From assembly GCA_012274445.1 (NCBI GenBank), contig JAAROD010000029.1, positions 1,763,902 through 1,827,901 of the forward strand: a DNA stretch of 64,000 nucleotides, given 5' to 3'. Source of the stretch: Sclerotiophoma versabilis (taxonomy: Eukaryota; Ascomycota; Dothideomycetes; Pleosporales; Didymellaceae). Shown piece by piece: positions 54,601 to 64,000 of this stretch; the first letter of the stretch is position 1; each line of letters opens with the position of its first letter. Made by a program: the position numbers and the translations under genes. A model generated the notes under the pieces. It searched no databases and had not been told where the DNA came from. It was given only the letters and a program-made list of their open reading frames with translations.

Positions 54601-55455
54601 ATGGCGTTCAAAACTCTCGCAGCCATTGCGCTGACTCTTTTTGTTGCGTTCAATGATGTTCTGGCAGCTACACCGTCTTCTGGCTGCGGTAAGAGCCTAT
54701 CTCCCGGCACTACAACCCGCACGACAACGGTGAATGGAAAACAACGATCGTACATTGTCAACGTGCCAGGCAATTACAAGAGCTCAAACCCCCATCGACT
54801 GATCTTCATGTTCCATGGCTTGGGAGATAGTGCGTCTGCCGTAGCCAACGGCCAGCGGGGCTTTTTGCCCTTTTTTGGTCTCTCTACTCTTGCCAATACA
54901 GACAGCATCGGTGCCATTTCGGTTGCTCCGGAGGGTCTGAATAGTGGATGGGCGAATTCGGGTGGTGAGGACATCCAATTCGTTGATCAGATGATCAAAG
55001 AAATTGAGGCCAGCATGTGTATCGACCAAACTCTCCGCTTCTCGACTGGATTCAGCTACGGCGCTGCCATGACCTATTCCATCGCGTGCGCCCGTGCTAA
55101 GCAATTCCGCGCGGTCGCAGTGGACTCGGGGGCCGTACTATCCGGGTGTGCTGGTGGTAAAGATCCTATTGCGTTTTATGGTCAGCACGGCTCGAGCGAT
55201 GGCGTAATCCCCGAAGACAGTGGAAAACAACTGCGGGATACTTTTGTCGCCGCCAATGGTTGCACTAGGCAAACGACTGTGGATGCGAATCCTGGCTCAG
55301 GCACCCTCGTCAAGACTCAGTATCAAGGCTGTAAACCAGGTTTCCCAGTCACGTGGGTTTCATTCGACGGCGGCCACACGTCGTCACCGACCCTCAAGGG
55401 AGCAAAGTCATTCACCCCGGACGAGACCTGGGGGTTCTTCAAGCAGTTCAAGTAG
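54601..55455 (+). CDS. Secreted CE1-type esterase (feruloyl/acetylxylan esterase-like)
   Basis: 284 aa in one exon, starting at ATG 54601 because a signal peptide (MAFKTLAAIALTLFVAFNDV, cut near LA-ATP) begins there; the frame is open further upstream. The alpha/beta-hydrolase landmarks are YIVNVPGNYKSSNPH, LIFMFHGLGD (oxyanion strand), the nucleophile elbow GFSYG with Ser152, and the histidine in FDGGHTS (His259). The acid is probably the Asp in GSSDGVIPEDSG. Cysteine positions (SGCGKSL, SGCAGG, NGCTRQ, QGCKPG) fit disulfide-stabilised fungal feruloyl esterases. The family releases ferulic or acetyl groups from plant cell-wall xylan, a role that complements the AA9 enzyme at 19198. A transposon relic begins only about 130 bases after the stop. 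Confidence 0.87.
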   Translation: MAFKTLAAIALTLFVAFNDVLAATPSSGCGKSLSPGTTTRTTTVNGKQRSYIVNVPGNYKSSNPHRLIFMFHGLGDSASAVANGQRGFLPFFGLSTLANTDSIGAISVAPEGLNSGWANSGGEDIQFVDQMIKEIEASMCIDQTLRFSTGFSYGAAMTYSIACARAKQFRAVAVDSGAVLSGCAGGKDPIAFYGQHGSSDGVIPEDSGKQLRDTFVAANGCTRQTTVDANPGSGTLVKTQYQGCKPGFPVTWVSFDGGHTSSPTLKGAKSFTPDETWGFFKQFK

Positions 55456-55583
55456 GTGGTATGAAGGGGAAGCCTGTCGATACCACGGGGTTACGGCGTG
55501 GTCTGTAACGTCTTATCGTTGTGCGTTGATGCTTGATTGTGATATGGAGATAGAGGGACGAGACGCGATTATTTTTCTCAATA

Positions 55584-57065
55584 ACGTGTTTTATAAGCGA
55601 GTCGCGCATACAAGCAAGTCGTGCACCCTACTAAGTTTGCTCACCTATTTCATCTTAACATACAATGGCTCCACGTACTACTACTCAAAACCCTTTAAAT
55701 AGAGGAGATATTCAGCTTGCTATCTTCTCTCTTAATACTAACCCAACTAAAAGTAGCAGACATGCTGCTACAACCTTTAATGTTCCTGAATCTACGCTGC
55801 GTGACCAACGCGCCAAAAAGCCTACCTAACACAATTGCCAGCCTAACTTAAAGAAACTTACCTAGGTAGAGGAGAAGGTAATTGTTAGATATAGACTAGA
55901 CTTAGATTAACGTGGATTTGCGCCTACCTACACTACTGTACGTAGTATAGCTAATAAGCTACTAGCTGCGCGTGCTGCAGATTAGGTAAGTGTCTACTAG
56001 CTACGCAACTTTATTAAGAATACTAATAGTCTTATAACGTACCCTACAGGCAAGCTAATTAATAGGCGAGCTAATTACTTTTACTAAGCCCCTACTAAAG
56101 TAACCTCTATATACTAATGCCTTAACAATAACCTAATATTAACGTGTTAAGAGAAGCCTAAATACAGCTTACGCTTTAAGCTCTTAAATAAGACGCAAAT
56201 CTTACCTAGCAATGCGCTGTAGCTATCTATAAGGTACCTTAGAGTATACTAAGCATATAACGCGCAGGACAACCTTTATAAGCTAATTCTATAGCTAACT
56301 TATAAAAGCTAGATAATAATAAGAAGTAGGTAATTATTAAACATGTCCTTAAGCTAGATACGCAAGGATTTAGCCTCTAGCTAGTAGATATAGCTGCTAT
56401 AGCTAATTCTCTGCGCGCTAAGCGTAATCTAGGCTCTATTAGCATAAATTAGCCTAGTATGTTTATTAAGCGTTAACTAGAGCTTAAAGTAAAGTTTAAT
56501 TATAAGTATAACTATAAGTAAGCTCTCTATAAGGATTTAGAGGTTATATAGAGCTAGTTTAGCCTAGTAGCTAATATTAAAGCTAAGTATAGTATCTAGG
56601 ATAATAATACCTATAACTTTAATAAGACTAGCTTTATAATAGGCTAGATCTTTCTAGAAGTAGTTATTATAGCTTTAGAAAGATAAAAAAAGGCTAAAGA
56701 TAGTCTAGTAAGGTAAATAAAAGTAAATAATAGTTATATAAAGTATTAATATAAAAGAATAGGCTATTCTACTCTTTATTATCTTTAAAGTATACTACTA
56801 CCTCTCTAGCTAGTATAAAAAGAAAGACCTACTCTAGAATTAGGTTATTAAAGTCTCTAGTAATAGCTAGACTACTAATAAGCTTAGTCTTAAGTAGTTA
56901 AAGTACTTTAATATATATATAAAGGAGCGTACTATTAGTACCTACTAACTACTAATTATTAATAGCTATAAGAGCTATAACTTACTTAAATTCTAGTAAT
57001 ACTATAAGAATAATAAGATTATTACTATATATATACCTTTCTACTTATTATACCTTCTATAGCTA
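55584..57065 (+). mobile_element. Two nested RIP-degraded Fot-type transposons
   Basis: The outer copy starts at 55584 (ACGTGTTTTATAAGCGAGTC after TA). Its transposase begins at ATG 55665 (MAPRTTTQNPLNRGDIQLAI) and reads about 55 codons before the first stop, less degraded than the rest. At 56037, after TA, a second terminal repeat ACGTACCCTACAGGCAAGC begins a heavily mutated copy. That copy reads as a transposase N-terminus and DDE core (YNFNKTSFIIG, Asp changed to Asn) up to about 57065, where it stops abruptly. Confidence 0.65.
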
Positions 57066-57086
57066 CTTAATATAGGTTATTTTATA

Positions 57087-57258
57087 TTAATAATATAATA
57101 TAGTAATTTAGAGTGTAAATTATATTAATACTAATCTAAACTTACTTAGCTTTAGAGTTTAGAGTTAGGGTTTATAGCCTAAATTATTAGGCCTTAATAA
57201 TATAATATAGTAATTTAAAGTATAAATTATATTAATACTAACCTAAACTTACTTAGCT
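57087..57258. repeat. 65-bp direct repeat pair
   Basis: 57087-57151 and 57194-57258 are nearly identical (each starting TTAATAATATAATATAGTAA and ending ACTTAGCT), separated by 42 bases. The second copy ends exactly where the degraded LTR at 57258 begins. Confidence 0.6.
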
Positions 57259-57762
57259 GTTAAAGTTATACTTTTAAGTAAAGCTTTTAAGCACTATTTA
57301 TATTAGTTCTTAGAGATAAGCGCTAGTATAGAAAGGTCTATAAGAGTTAGAGTTATTACCTAGTAAAATACTATAATAATAGAAAGTAATAATAAGCAGT
57401 ATAGAGTAGACTATCTAGCTTAAGAGTTAGGGTTAAGATTCTAAAGATAAACTTAATTAACTAAGTTAAACATAAACTATAAGAGTTATATTTCTACTAA
57501 CTATATACTAAGAAGAGATATAATATACTTAGTAGTATAGACTATACTAATCATACTAATTACTAATTATACTAAGCACTAATTACACTAATTATACTAA
57601 GGCTAATTACATTACGTAATTATTCTCTAGTAGTAGCTAAGTGCTAACTGCTAACACTAGTAGTTACTTACTTATAATGCCTTTTTCCTGTATAGGTTAA
57701 CTATACTATACCTAGAGTAGTAATTCTTAATATTTAATACTATGTTCTTTAGAATTATAATA
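57258..57762 (-). repeat. RIP-degraded LTR of the chromovirus family, fourth U3 type
   Basis: Reverse orientation. The right-to-left reading ends in the family R-U5 (plus strand GTTAAAGTTATACTTTTAAG at the left border). The far border near 57762 is less certain. Its U3 carries repeated ACTAATTA-like units (57545-57610, e.g. TACTAATTACTAATTATAC), unlike the other three U3 types, though RIP may have altered them. No matching target duplication was found. Confidence 0.6.
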
Positions 57763-60700
57763 CTATTCTCTTTCTATCTTAGCTTAGTCTCTTAAGCTTA
57801 TTTATATAATATAGGCCCTGCCTTATTTATTAAGTAAGTCTATAATAATACCTAAATATTCTTCTAAGTTAAGTATAGCCTATTATTACTATTTATATAA
57901 ATTTATAGAGTCTTTTAGTAAGACTATAGTTAAGAAGTATTTAACCTATAAGAAATATAAATATATATATAAGGTTTATATTTATTCTAAAAAGTATAGT
58001 AAGTACCTAAAGCATAGCTATTGTTATAACGTTTATATAATATAGTTAAAGTTTTAGTAGCTTATAATAGAGAAAAAAAAGTTATAAATAAAATTAAAAA
58101 AAAGTTATAAAGTATAAAATAAAGTGCTTAAGGCCTTAAAGAAGGTATTAGAAGAGTTATAGGTTGCACACGCGCGTAAAGAGTAGTTATATTAATAAAT
58201 AGATTTACTTAACTATTAAGTAAAAGAGGTAATTTTAGTAGAAGAGTAGAGTATTATAGAATAGGAGTTAGAAGAGGGGACTATATTGCTTAATAGTCCT
58301 TCTAGTAGTCTTAACTTAGTTCTGTTACCTAGTACCTAGAGTACTTTTAAAGACTAGCCTCTTAATTCCTAGAAGACTAATATAGCACTACCTAATTAGT
58401 CTTTCTATATTTCTTTAATAGTAGCTAGTAGTTTATAAGGTATATAGGTAGCTTCTATATATTTTCTAAGTTAGAGTATCCTAATTACTTAACTAGGTAC
58501 TAAATACTCTTCTTAGTTCTCTAATATATTATTATTTTTTTAACTTCCTACTTATTATTACTATTAGCTTAGTAGTAGAAGTCTTTCTAGATTAGTATTC
58601 TTAGGTTAGTAGGTTCTAGTAGTAAAACATAGAATACTAGATAGATCTTTATATCCTTAGGTAGCTTAAGTTAATAGTTAACTAGGCTAATTTATTTAGA
58701 AATAAAAAATAGTCTAACCTTAACCTTATTTAACTTTTTTATTACTCTCTATATTCTAAGATTTTTTATAAGAAGGTAGACTTTATCTCTTTTCTTTAGC
58801 TAAGGTACTGTTTTTTATTTCTAGTTTATATATAAAATAGCTTGTTCCTAAGCTTATATAATATTTTTAAGTAATTTCTAGTTTACTTTCTTTAGCCTTA
58901 CTACTAAAGCTATTACTAATTCTGTCTAAATAGAGTAATTAAGAGATTAAGTAAAGAGATTTAGGTGTCTTCTATAGTTTATAAAGAATAGTATTATACT
59001 TATTACTTTTAATAACTTATTATTATACATAATTTATACTATAGGTAAAAGTAAAACCTAGTTATCTTATTTCTAGTTACTAGAAATCTAAAGGTATATT
59101 TCTATAGTTAAATTTATTTATTCTATTTATTTATCTATCTGCAAATAATAGGCTGTAGATAGCTTTTTCTTAGTACCTAGTATAGTAAGTATTATAGTCT
59201 AATAGTTTAATATAAAAAGCTTATCTCTATTACTAATAATTAATTTAGGTATTCTATAGTAGTAAATAATCTAATTAATAAATACTATAGCTAGCTGCTG
59301 CGTAGTATAGCTATGCCTAAATAGTATTATTTTAGTATATTTAGTAAATTAATCTACTATAATAAAGATTAAGTTATAGGTGTATTCTATAATAGGGTTC
59401 TTAGAGGGTAGTAGCTATATAATAAAATCTATTATAATATTTATCTATAGTACTATAGGTAGCTCTATTACCTATACTTTTCTATACTTAGTATATATAC
59501 TATACTTATTCTATTAGTACTATATATAGTTCTTAATAAACTTAGTAACTTTATTCTTTATATTAGAAAACTTATAATATTACTTAATAAGTTCTATAGT
59601 ATAGGTAATACTAGAGTGTCTATATAGTGTATTATTATAATATCTTAAGATAACTTTCTCTTAAAGTTCTTCTAGTACTTACTCTAGGATATATTATTTC
59701 TACTAAACTTATATTACTAGATTAAGTTACTGTGTTAGTCCTAGTAACCTATTCTTATTAACTTTAAGAATAGTAAACTTATTAATTATCTTTTTACTTA
59801 TAAGGTTATAGTATTAGCTAAGTATATCTACTCTGCTATTTTCTTTTCCTAGTGTATACAGGATTCTAAACTTATATTAACTAAGCATTTATAACTAGCA
59901 TACTTACTATTAGTTTAGAACCTTAGTAGTAGTAAAATATACTAAGTTCTTATAATCTATATAGATAGTAAGTTCTAAGTAGCTTTCTATATATACTTTT
60001 TAATATTATAATATATTAATAATAGCTATAAGCTCCTTATTATATATATTATAATATTCTTCTAGTACTATAAACTTTCTTAAATAGTAGGTAATTAGGT
60101 ACTATTAACTATCTTATTCTTAAGTAATATATACTTCTAATACTAAATCTAAAGTATCTATCTTAAAGTATATAGGTTTACTACTTCTAAATATAATTAG
60201 TATAAGAGGCTCTATATATACTTACTTAAGTAATTAGAAAGTATTCTCTTATACTTATTTCTACTTAAAGAGTATATTCTTCTGTATAAGTTTTATAAGT
60301 AGTAAGGCCTTTATAGAGTAGTTTTTAATAAAGTATTAGTTAAAGTTAATAAACCTAAGGAACTCTTAAATTCTCTTAACTATAGTAGGTGTTAGCTAAT
60401 CTCTTATAACCTAGATTTTCTTTTTACTTATCTTAACTCTATATCTTTCTATAATATAGCTAAGAAACTCTACTTCTTTCTTACACTATTTATACTTTTC
60501 TAGCTTTAGCCTAAGGTCTACTATTACTAAGTATTCTAATACTTATTATATATAGACCTTATATTCTTTAAGTATCTTACTATATACTAGAATATTATTA
60601 AGGTATACTACTACTATAATATCTAGGTATACTTATAGTATATTATTAATTAGTGCCTAATATACTACTAGTATATTAGTTAGCCTAAATAGTATAACTA

Positions 60701-61552
60701 TATACTTATAGTAACTATAATAGGTTCTAAATACTATTTTCTATTCTTTACCTTTCTTTATATATATAAGGTTCTACACTCTATATAAGTTAAGTATAGT
60801 AAAGAACTTTATGTTTAATAACTAGTTCTATAACTTAGATATATTAGGTAGTAGATAATAATTCTTAATAGTAATATTATTTAACTTCTAGTAGTTAATA
60901 TAAAGTTTTAGCTTACTATCTTTCTTTAGTATAAACAGAATAAGAAATTCTACTAGAGATTTAGATTTTCTAATAAACTTCTTTATAAGGTTTTCCTTAA
61001 TATACTTATATAGTATCTTAAGCTCTTTCTTAGATAGCTAATATATAGGCCTAAAGAGTAGTTTTTTCTCTTTCTTAAGTTTAATCTTATAATTCTAGAG
61101 CTAATACTTAGGTAGTACTTTTATAGATAACTCTTCTTTAAATATCTAGGTATACTATCTATATATATCTAGAATATTAGAAGGTATACTCTAGTTCTTC
61201 TTAACTATTATAGAAGGGCTTTCTTTATCTATATAGTTAACTACTCTATTTTAGCACATCTTATATATTAAAGAGACGTTATTAATCTTCTTTTTATCTA
61301 CTAGTTATAGCGTATACTATATAGGCTTTAATATATTAGTGCTGTATTTATATTATCTTAATAAAAGTCTTTTCTATATTTAGTCTATCTCTAGATTATA
61401 CTTTTATAACTAAAGAAGTTTTAATATAATATTATATATAGCCTTTATAAAGATATCTAGAGTTAGTTTCTTATAGTACCTCTATATTTCTAGAAGAGCT
61501 ACTATTACTTTATATATAATATATAGCTCTTCTAGTATTAATTCTCTATTAG
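57763..61552 (-). mobile_element. RIP-degraded Gypsy element, reverse orientation
   Basis: The minus strand gives, with many stops, an RT core at about 60.55-60.80 kb resembling that of elements 1 and 2 (a KKGKE-K-VFRTYY pattern, and VVYLNNI where YLDD is expected). RNase H lies near 60.0-60.3 kb and integrase-like sequence near 59.3-59.7 kb. Its right end abuts the truncated Penelope-like ORF at 61553, so this insertion probably removed that element's 3' half. LTRs were not found. Confidence 0.55.
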
Positions 61553-63427
61553 CTACTTAGAGTAAATAGGTATATTCTTGTGCACCTTTGGGATGCCATG
61601 AAAGGAGGGTAGCTTCCAGTCATCTGTCGACAAGGAGAGGTATTCAGCGGCAGAGCCGGTTACTAGCCCTTCTGTGATGATGTTTGAAACAGAATTCGAA
61701 ATCCACTTTAATACGTTTGGTATTTCTTCCGAGGCTACAGTTTCATATGTAGTAGCATCGGCGAGAAGCGCATGGCATTTCTCTCTGTACCAGTTCTTAT
61801 GGACCACTGCCAGGCCAAGATTTTTATCGGTGAGCTTCACCAGGAACTGTGACGACCGGAGAAGCTCTTGGATTCGATGTAAGTCTGGATTGGGCTTACG
61901 AAGGTTTCCAAGGGTTAGGGCCGCTGCTTGTGAGAGCAGTAAGTCCTTGCCTTGTTTTAATCCTTTCTCGATCCATGATGATGCGGCAGGTGGATTCCAG
62001 TTTGGTTTAGGAACGTAGAACTTTGACGGTTGTGAATTAGATCCTCGAAAGTGCCAGCGTATGCGGACACTTCGTTCGAGCTTGAACCAAGCGTCGTGGA
62101 TCAGAAGATCATTCGGTTGTTTGTGCAGGATAAATTTTGCATTCAGCGCCAGTGAATACTCCACGTCCCTTGGAAGACGAACGTCAGGTCCCAAGAATAG
62201 GCCCGAGGCAAATTCATGGCTGTGCTCAACGAGGTACACAGGAGTTTGACGAAACACAAATTGATTTCTAGCAGTGATGCTAACACTGTTAAACAGATCT
62301 GAATGTTTCTCTATGAAATGTAGCATTGTATCGGTGCTTTCCAGCGTGCGAGTACGATGCGAAACTTGAGTCGCCGCCCGAAGGCGGGGGGTATAGCGAG
62401 ACGAGCCACCAACCTGCGGAACGCATCCAGACCAGGCCCGACTCAAAAGCTTTATTTCTTTTGAGATTTCTTCTTCCCATTCCCTTTTCCGTTTCCTTTG
62501 CCTTGGTTGGCTTGGGGCGTCTTGCCTTTGCGGGGCTTGGGTTTGGGTGCGCGTTGTTGTTTGTTCACGCGACCTTGTGCAGGTTTTTTCGCTGCAGAAG
62601 TTAGCGTCTGAGTCAGAGGGCTTGGCGTGGGCCGTGCACAACTGACTAGTCTTCTGGGCGGAAGGTATTTTTCCTGTTTTCTGCAGGCGCTTGATTTCTT
62701 CTTCTACAAGCTTTGCGACGGTGTCTTGTTTCTCTGGCTTGTCTGCCATTGAGATGTCGCCGTCTGCGTCTTTTTTCAACGAAAGAGCTCTCATTTTTGA
62801 TACATTCTCTCGTTGGACGACCATGAACGCGAGTGCAAGGGCTCTAGAGGGGTAGAGGTCTTTACATTGCTGGAAGATCTGGTAATCGCGTATCAGAAAT
62901 TCGGGAATTGAGGTTTCAGCCGCTGTGCCGTCTGCGGACAGGGCGACTCCAGCGTCAGACATCAGTTCCGCAGTCACTTCTTTCAAGATAAGTGCCATTT
63001 CATTTTTAAATGAATCCTCGCGGCAAATACTTTGAAGGTGTGATAACTCAGCTTTCTTAATAGAGATAGCTTCATCCAACGCAGCGATTCGATTCTTCCT
63101 GCAGGCTTCTTCGAGTGCAGTCTTAGAAGCCTTCCAGGTAGCAGTCGCTTCGTACTCTTTCGAGATTTGGAACACTGGCTGTTGAACACGACCCATTATT
63201 TCAGATGGAAAGGTCTTGTCCTGCTTATGCTTCTCGAGGGTCGACAAGTATGCGCGGACGTGATTAGCCTTCACGGCGCACCTGTATACTTTGTTGACCA
63301 CCTCTGCGGTTCGAGGGTTGAATGGTGTGGGGACGCATCCGAGAAGCTCTCCAAGGGTGGTTGTGGACTGGACATCCTTTCCAGTCTCGACGTCGGTGAC
63401 GTCAAAGCCACGAATGGAGGTAGGCAT
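61553..63427 (-). CDS. Penelope-like retroelement ORF, 3'-truncated
   Basis: 624 codons from the first ATG (63427, MPTSIRGFDVTDVETGKDVQ). The N-terminal half is helical and charged. A basic stretch (RQRKRKREWEEEISKE) could be a nuclear signal. From about residue 540 the sequence enters the start of a Penelope-type reverse transcriptase: LVKLTDKNLGLAVVHKNWY (the DKG-like motif) and LPSFHGIPKVHKN (RT motif before the catalytic core). It then runs into RIP-degraded Gypsy DNA and stops, so the RT catalytic Asp residues are lost. The minus-strand orientation puts the 5' end toward the telomere, as known for endonuclease-lacking, telomere-attached Penelope-like elements (Athena, Coprina). Other RT families are possible, but the ribozyme upstream supports this one. 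Confidence 0.65.
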   Translation of the reverse strand: MPTSIRGFDVTDVETGKDVQSTTTLGELLGCVPTPFNPRTAEVVNKVYRCAVKANHVRAYLSTLEKHKQDKTFPSEIMGRVQQPVFQISKEYEATATWKASKTALEEACRKNRIAALDEAISIKKAELSHLQSICREDSFKNEMALILKEVTAELMSDAGVALSADGTAAETSIPEFLIRDYQIFQQCKDLYPSRALALAFMVVQRENVSKMRALSLKKDADGDISMADKPEKQDTVAKLVEEEIKRLQKTGKIPSAQKTSQLCTAHAKPSDSDANFCSEKTCTRSREQTTTRTQTQAPQRQDAPSQPRQRKRKREWEEEISKEIKLLSRAWSGCVPQVGGSSRYTPRLRAATQVSHRTRTLESTDTMLHFIEKHSDLFNSVSITARNQFVFRQTPVYLVEHSHEFASGLFLGPDVRLPRDVEYSLALNAKFILHKQPNDLLIHDAWFKLERSVRIRWHFRGSNSQPSKFYVPKPNWNPPAASSWIEKGLKQGKDLLLSQAAALTLGNLRKPNPDLHRIQELLRSSQFLVKLTDKNLGLAVVHKNWYREKCHALLADATTYETVASEEIPNVLKWISNSVSNIITEGLVTGSAAEYLSLSTDDWKLPSFHGIPKVHKNIPIYSK

Positions 63428-63504
63428 TGTGTGTGTAGTCGCTTCGTTGAACAGAAGGTTAGGGTTATTCAATGAAGGAGATCAACGTGAAGATAACTGA
63501 TGAA

Positions 63505-63586
63505 CAATAAGAGTCCTAGACACCTGGGTGGTAAGCCGACAGATGCCTTTCGCCTTGAAGGCTCATCAGGGACTGATGTACTATTG
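63505..63586 (-). ncRNA. Hammerhead ribozyme in the leader of the Penelope-like element
   Basis: All core parts are present on the minus strand. CTGATGA lies at 63569-63563. Stem II is GCCT/AGGC (63562-63559 with 63555-63552, loop TCA). GAAA is at 63551-63548. Stem III is a nine-pair helix AGGCATCTG/CAGGTGTCT (63548-63540 with 63526-63518). The cleavage triplet CTA is 63519-63517, and stem I is AGTCC/GGACT (63574-63570 with 63516-63512). An outer stem I helix CAATA/TATTG (63586-63582 with 63509-63505) adds support. Predicted cleavage between 63517 and 63516 would give an RNA 5' end 89 bases before the ATG. Hammerheads are a known feature of Penelope-like elements. The open stem I makes it type I. 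Confidence 0.85.
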
Positions 63587-63590
63587 TTTA

Positions 63591-63892
63591 AGTACTTGCG
63601 AGCGGAGGAATGTCGTTCCGACTGTAGGCGCTCGGGAGTTGGGCTCCCGTACTGCCTGAACGTATGACCTTGCTGTGCCTCCTCAACACATTCCTTTCAG
63701 ACTGTATTGGGAAGTTGCGAGTGCTTGGTGTGGTACCTTACCACTCTATCGGGATTCGGGGATAAGCCGAGATTCCGAGCTGTAGGTGGACCAAACGCCG
63801 GCCAAGCCGGTACGTGCTGGCACGCGGACTCAACCGAGCCGTTACCAGGGCACGTGGTAGCAGAGGCTAGCGAAGGTCTCTACATTAGAGGG
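63591..63892. other. GC-rich hairpin cluster between ribozyme and telomere
   Basis: No ORF. Several perfect short stems: CGGGAG/CTCCCG (63633-63638, 63644-63649), GTGGTA/TACCAC (63730-63735, 63739-63744), CCGGC/GCCGG (63798-63802, 63806-63810) and CGTG/CACG (63813-63816, 63821-63824). This is probably the 5' part of the Penelope-like element or its upstream copy; the role is unknown. Confidence 0.5.
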
Positions 63893-64000
63893 TTAGGGTT
63901 AGGGTTAGGGTTAGGGTTAGGGTTAGGGTTAGGGTTAGGGTTAGGGTTAGGGTTAGGGTTAGGGTTAGGGTTAGGGTTAGGGTTAGGGTTAGGGTTAGGG
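63893..64000 (+). repeat. Telomere, 18 perfect TTAGGG repeats
   Basis: An uninterrupted TTAGGG array runs to the end of the window, G-rich strand 5'-3' toward the end. This is therefore the right chromosome end. The junction reads ATTAGAGGG-TTAGGG. Confidence 0.98.

Noticed and set aside
63497..63503. Second CTGATGA on the plus strand near the ribozyme
   Set aside because: No GAAA, stem II or cleavage triplet follows in hammerhead order.

Overview
This window is the right-hand end of a filamentous ascomycete chromosome, most likely a Dothideomycete of the Pleosporales type. The last 108 bases are 18 perfect TTAGGG repeats. Genes have short introns with CTAAT/CTGAC-like branch sites. Long AT-rich blocks show the C-to-T and G-to-A pattern of repeat-induced point mutation (RIP). 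The genus cannot be fixed from the sequence alone.

Layout. 1-657: 3' end of a prenyl diphosphate synthase gene. 1879-2225: a small spliced secreted-protein gene. 5311-12296: an intact Ty3/Gypsy chromovirus (element 1), nested in a RIP-degraded pogo relic that resumes at 12302. 13783-18143: several Fot1/pogo-type elements, the best preserved at 16302-18143. 19198-20301: an AA9 polysaccharide monooxygenase. 22589-25420: an F-box protein and a secreted deaminase-like protein. 25756-26566: a broken RecQ-type helicase cut off by a pogo element (to about 28.6 kb). 28.6-35.1 kb: RIP relics. 35112-42109: a second intact chromovirus (element 2). 42.1-48.8 kb: RIP relics, mainly a Gypsy element. 49.2-53.1 kb: two decayed genes, one an RBR ubiquitin ligase. 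53941-54068: a small TA-flanked hairpin element. 54601-55455: a secreted CE1-type esterase. 55.6-61.5 kb: RIP relics. 61553-63586: a truncated Penelope-like retroelement on the minus strand, with a complete hammerhead ribozyme in its leader. 63893-64000: telomere.

Most unusual content. (1) Elements 1 and 2 share nearly identical R-U5, gag and pol, but carry unrelated 3' cassettes. Each cassette has an antisense gene for a Zn2Cys6-spaced cysteine cluster plus coiled coil, next to a U3 whose repeated short motif differs between the elements. Two RIP-degraded LTRs of the same family appear to carry further U3 types. This looks like an exchangeable regulator-plus-promoter module. (2) The Penelope-like element has its 5' end towards the telomere and a hammerhead ribozyme just upstream of its ORF, the arrangement expected for terminal retrotransposition. 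(3) The chromoviruses appear to self-prime (8-nt match between the primer site and the predicted RNA 5' end) and to make Pol by -1 frameshifting on a U UUU UUA heptamer.

RIP has destroyed nearly all older repeats, while elements 1 and 2, each with identical LTR pairs, are untouched. They therefore probably arrived after RIP last acted here. All calls come from reading the sequence; no database search was run.
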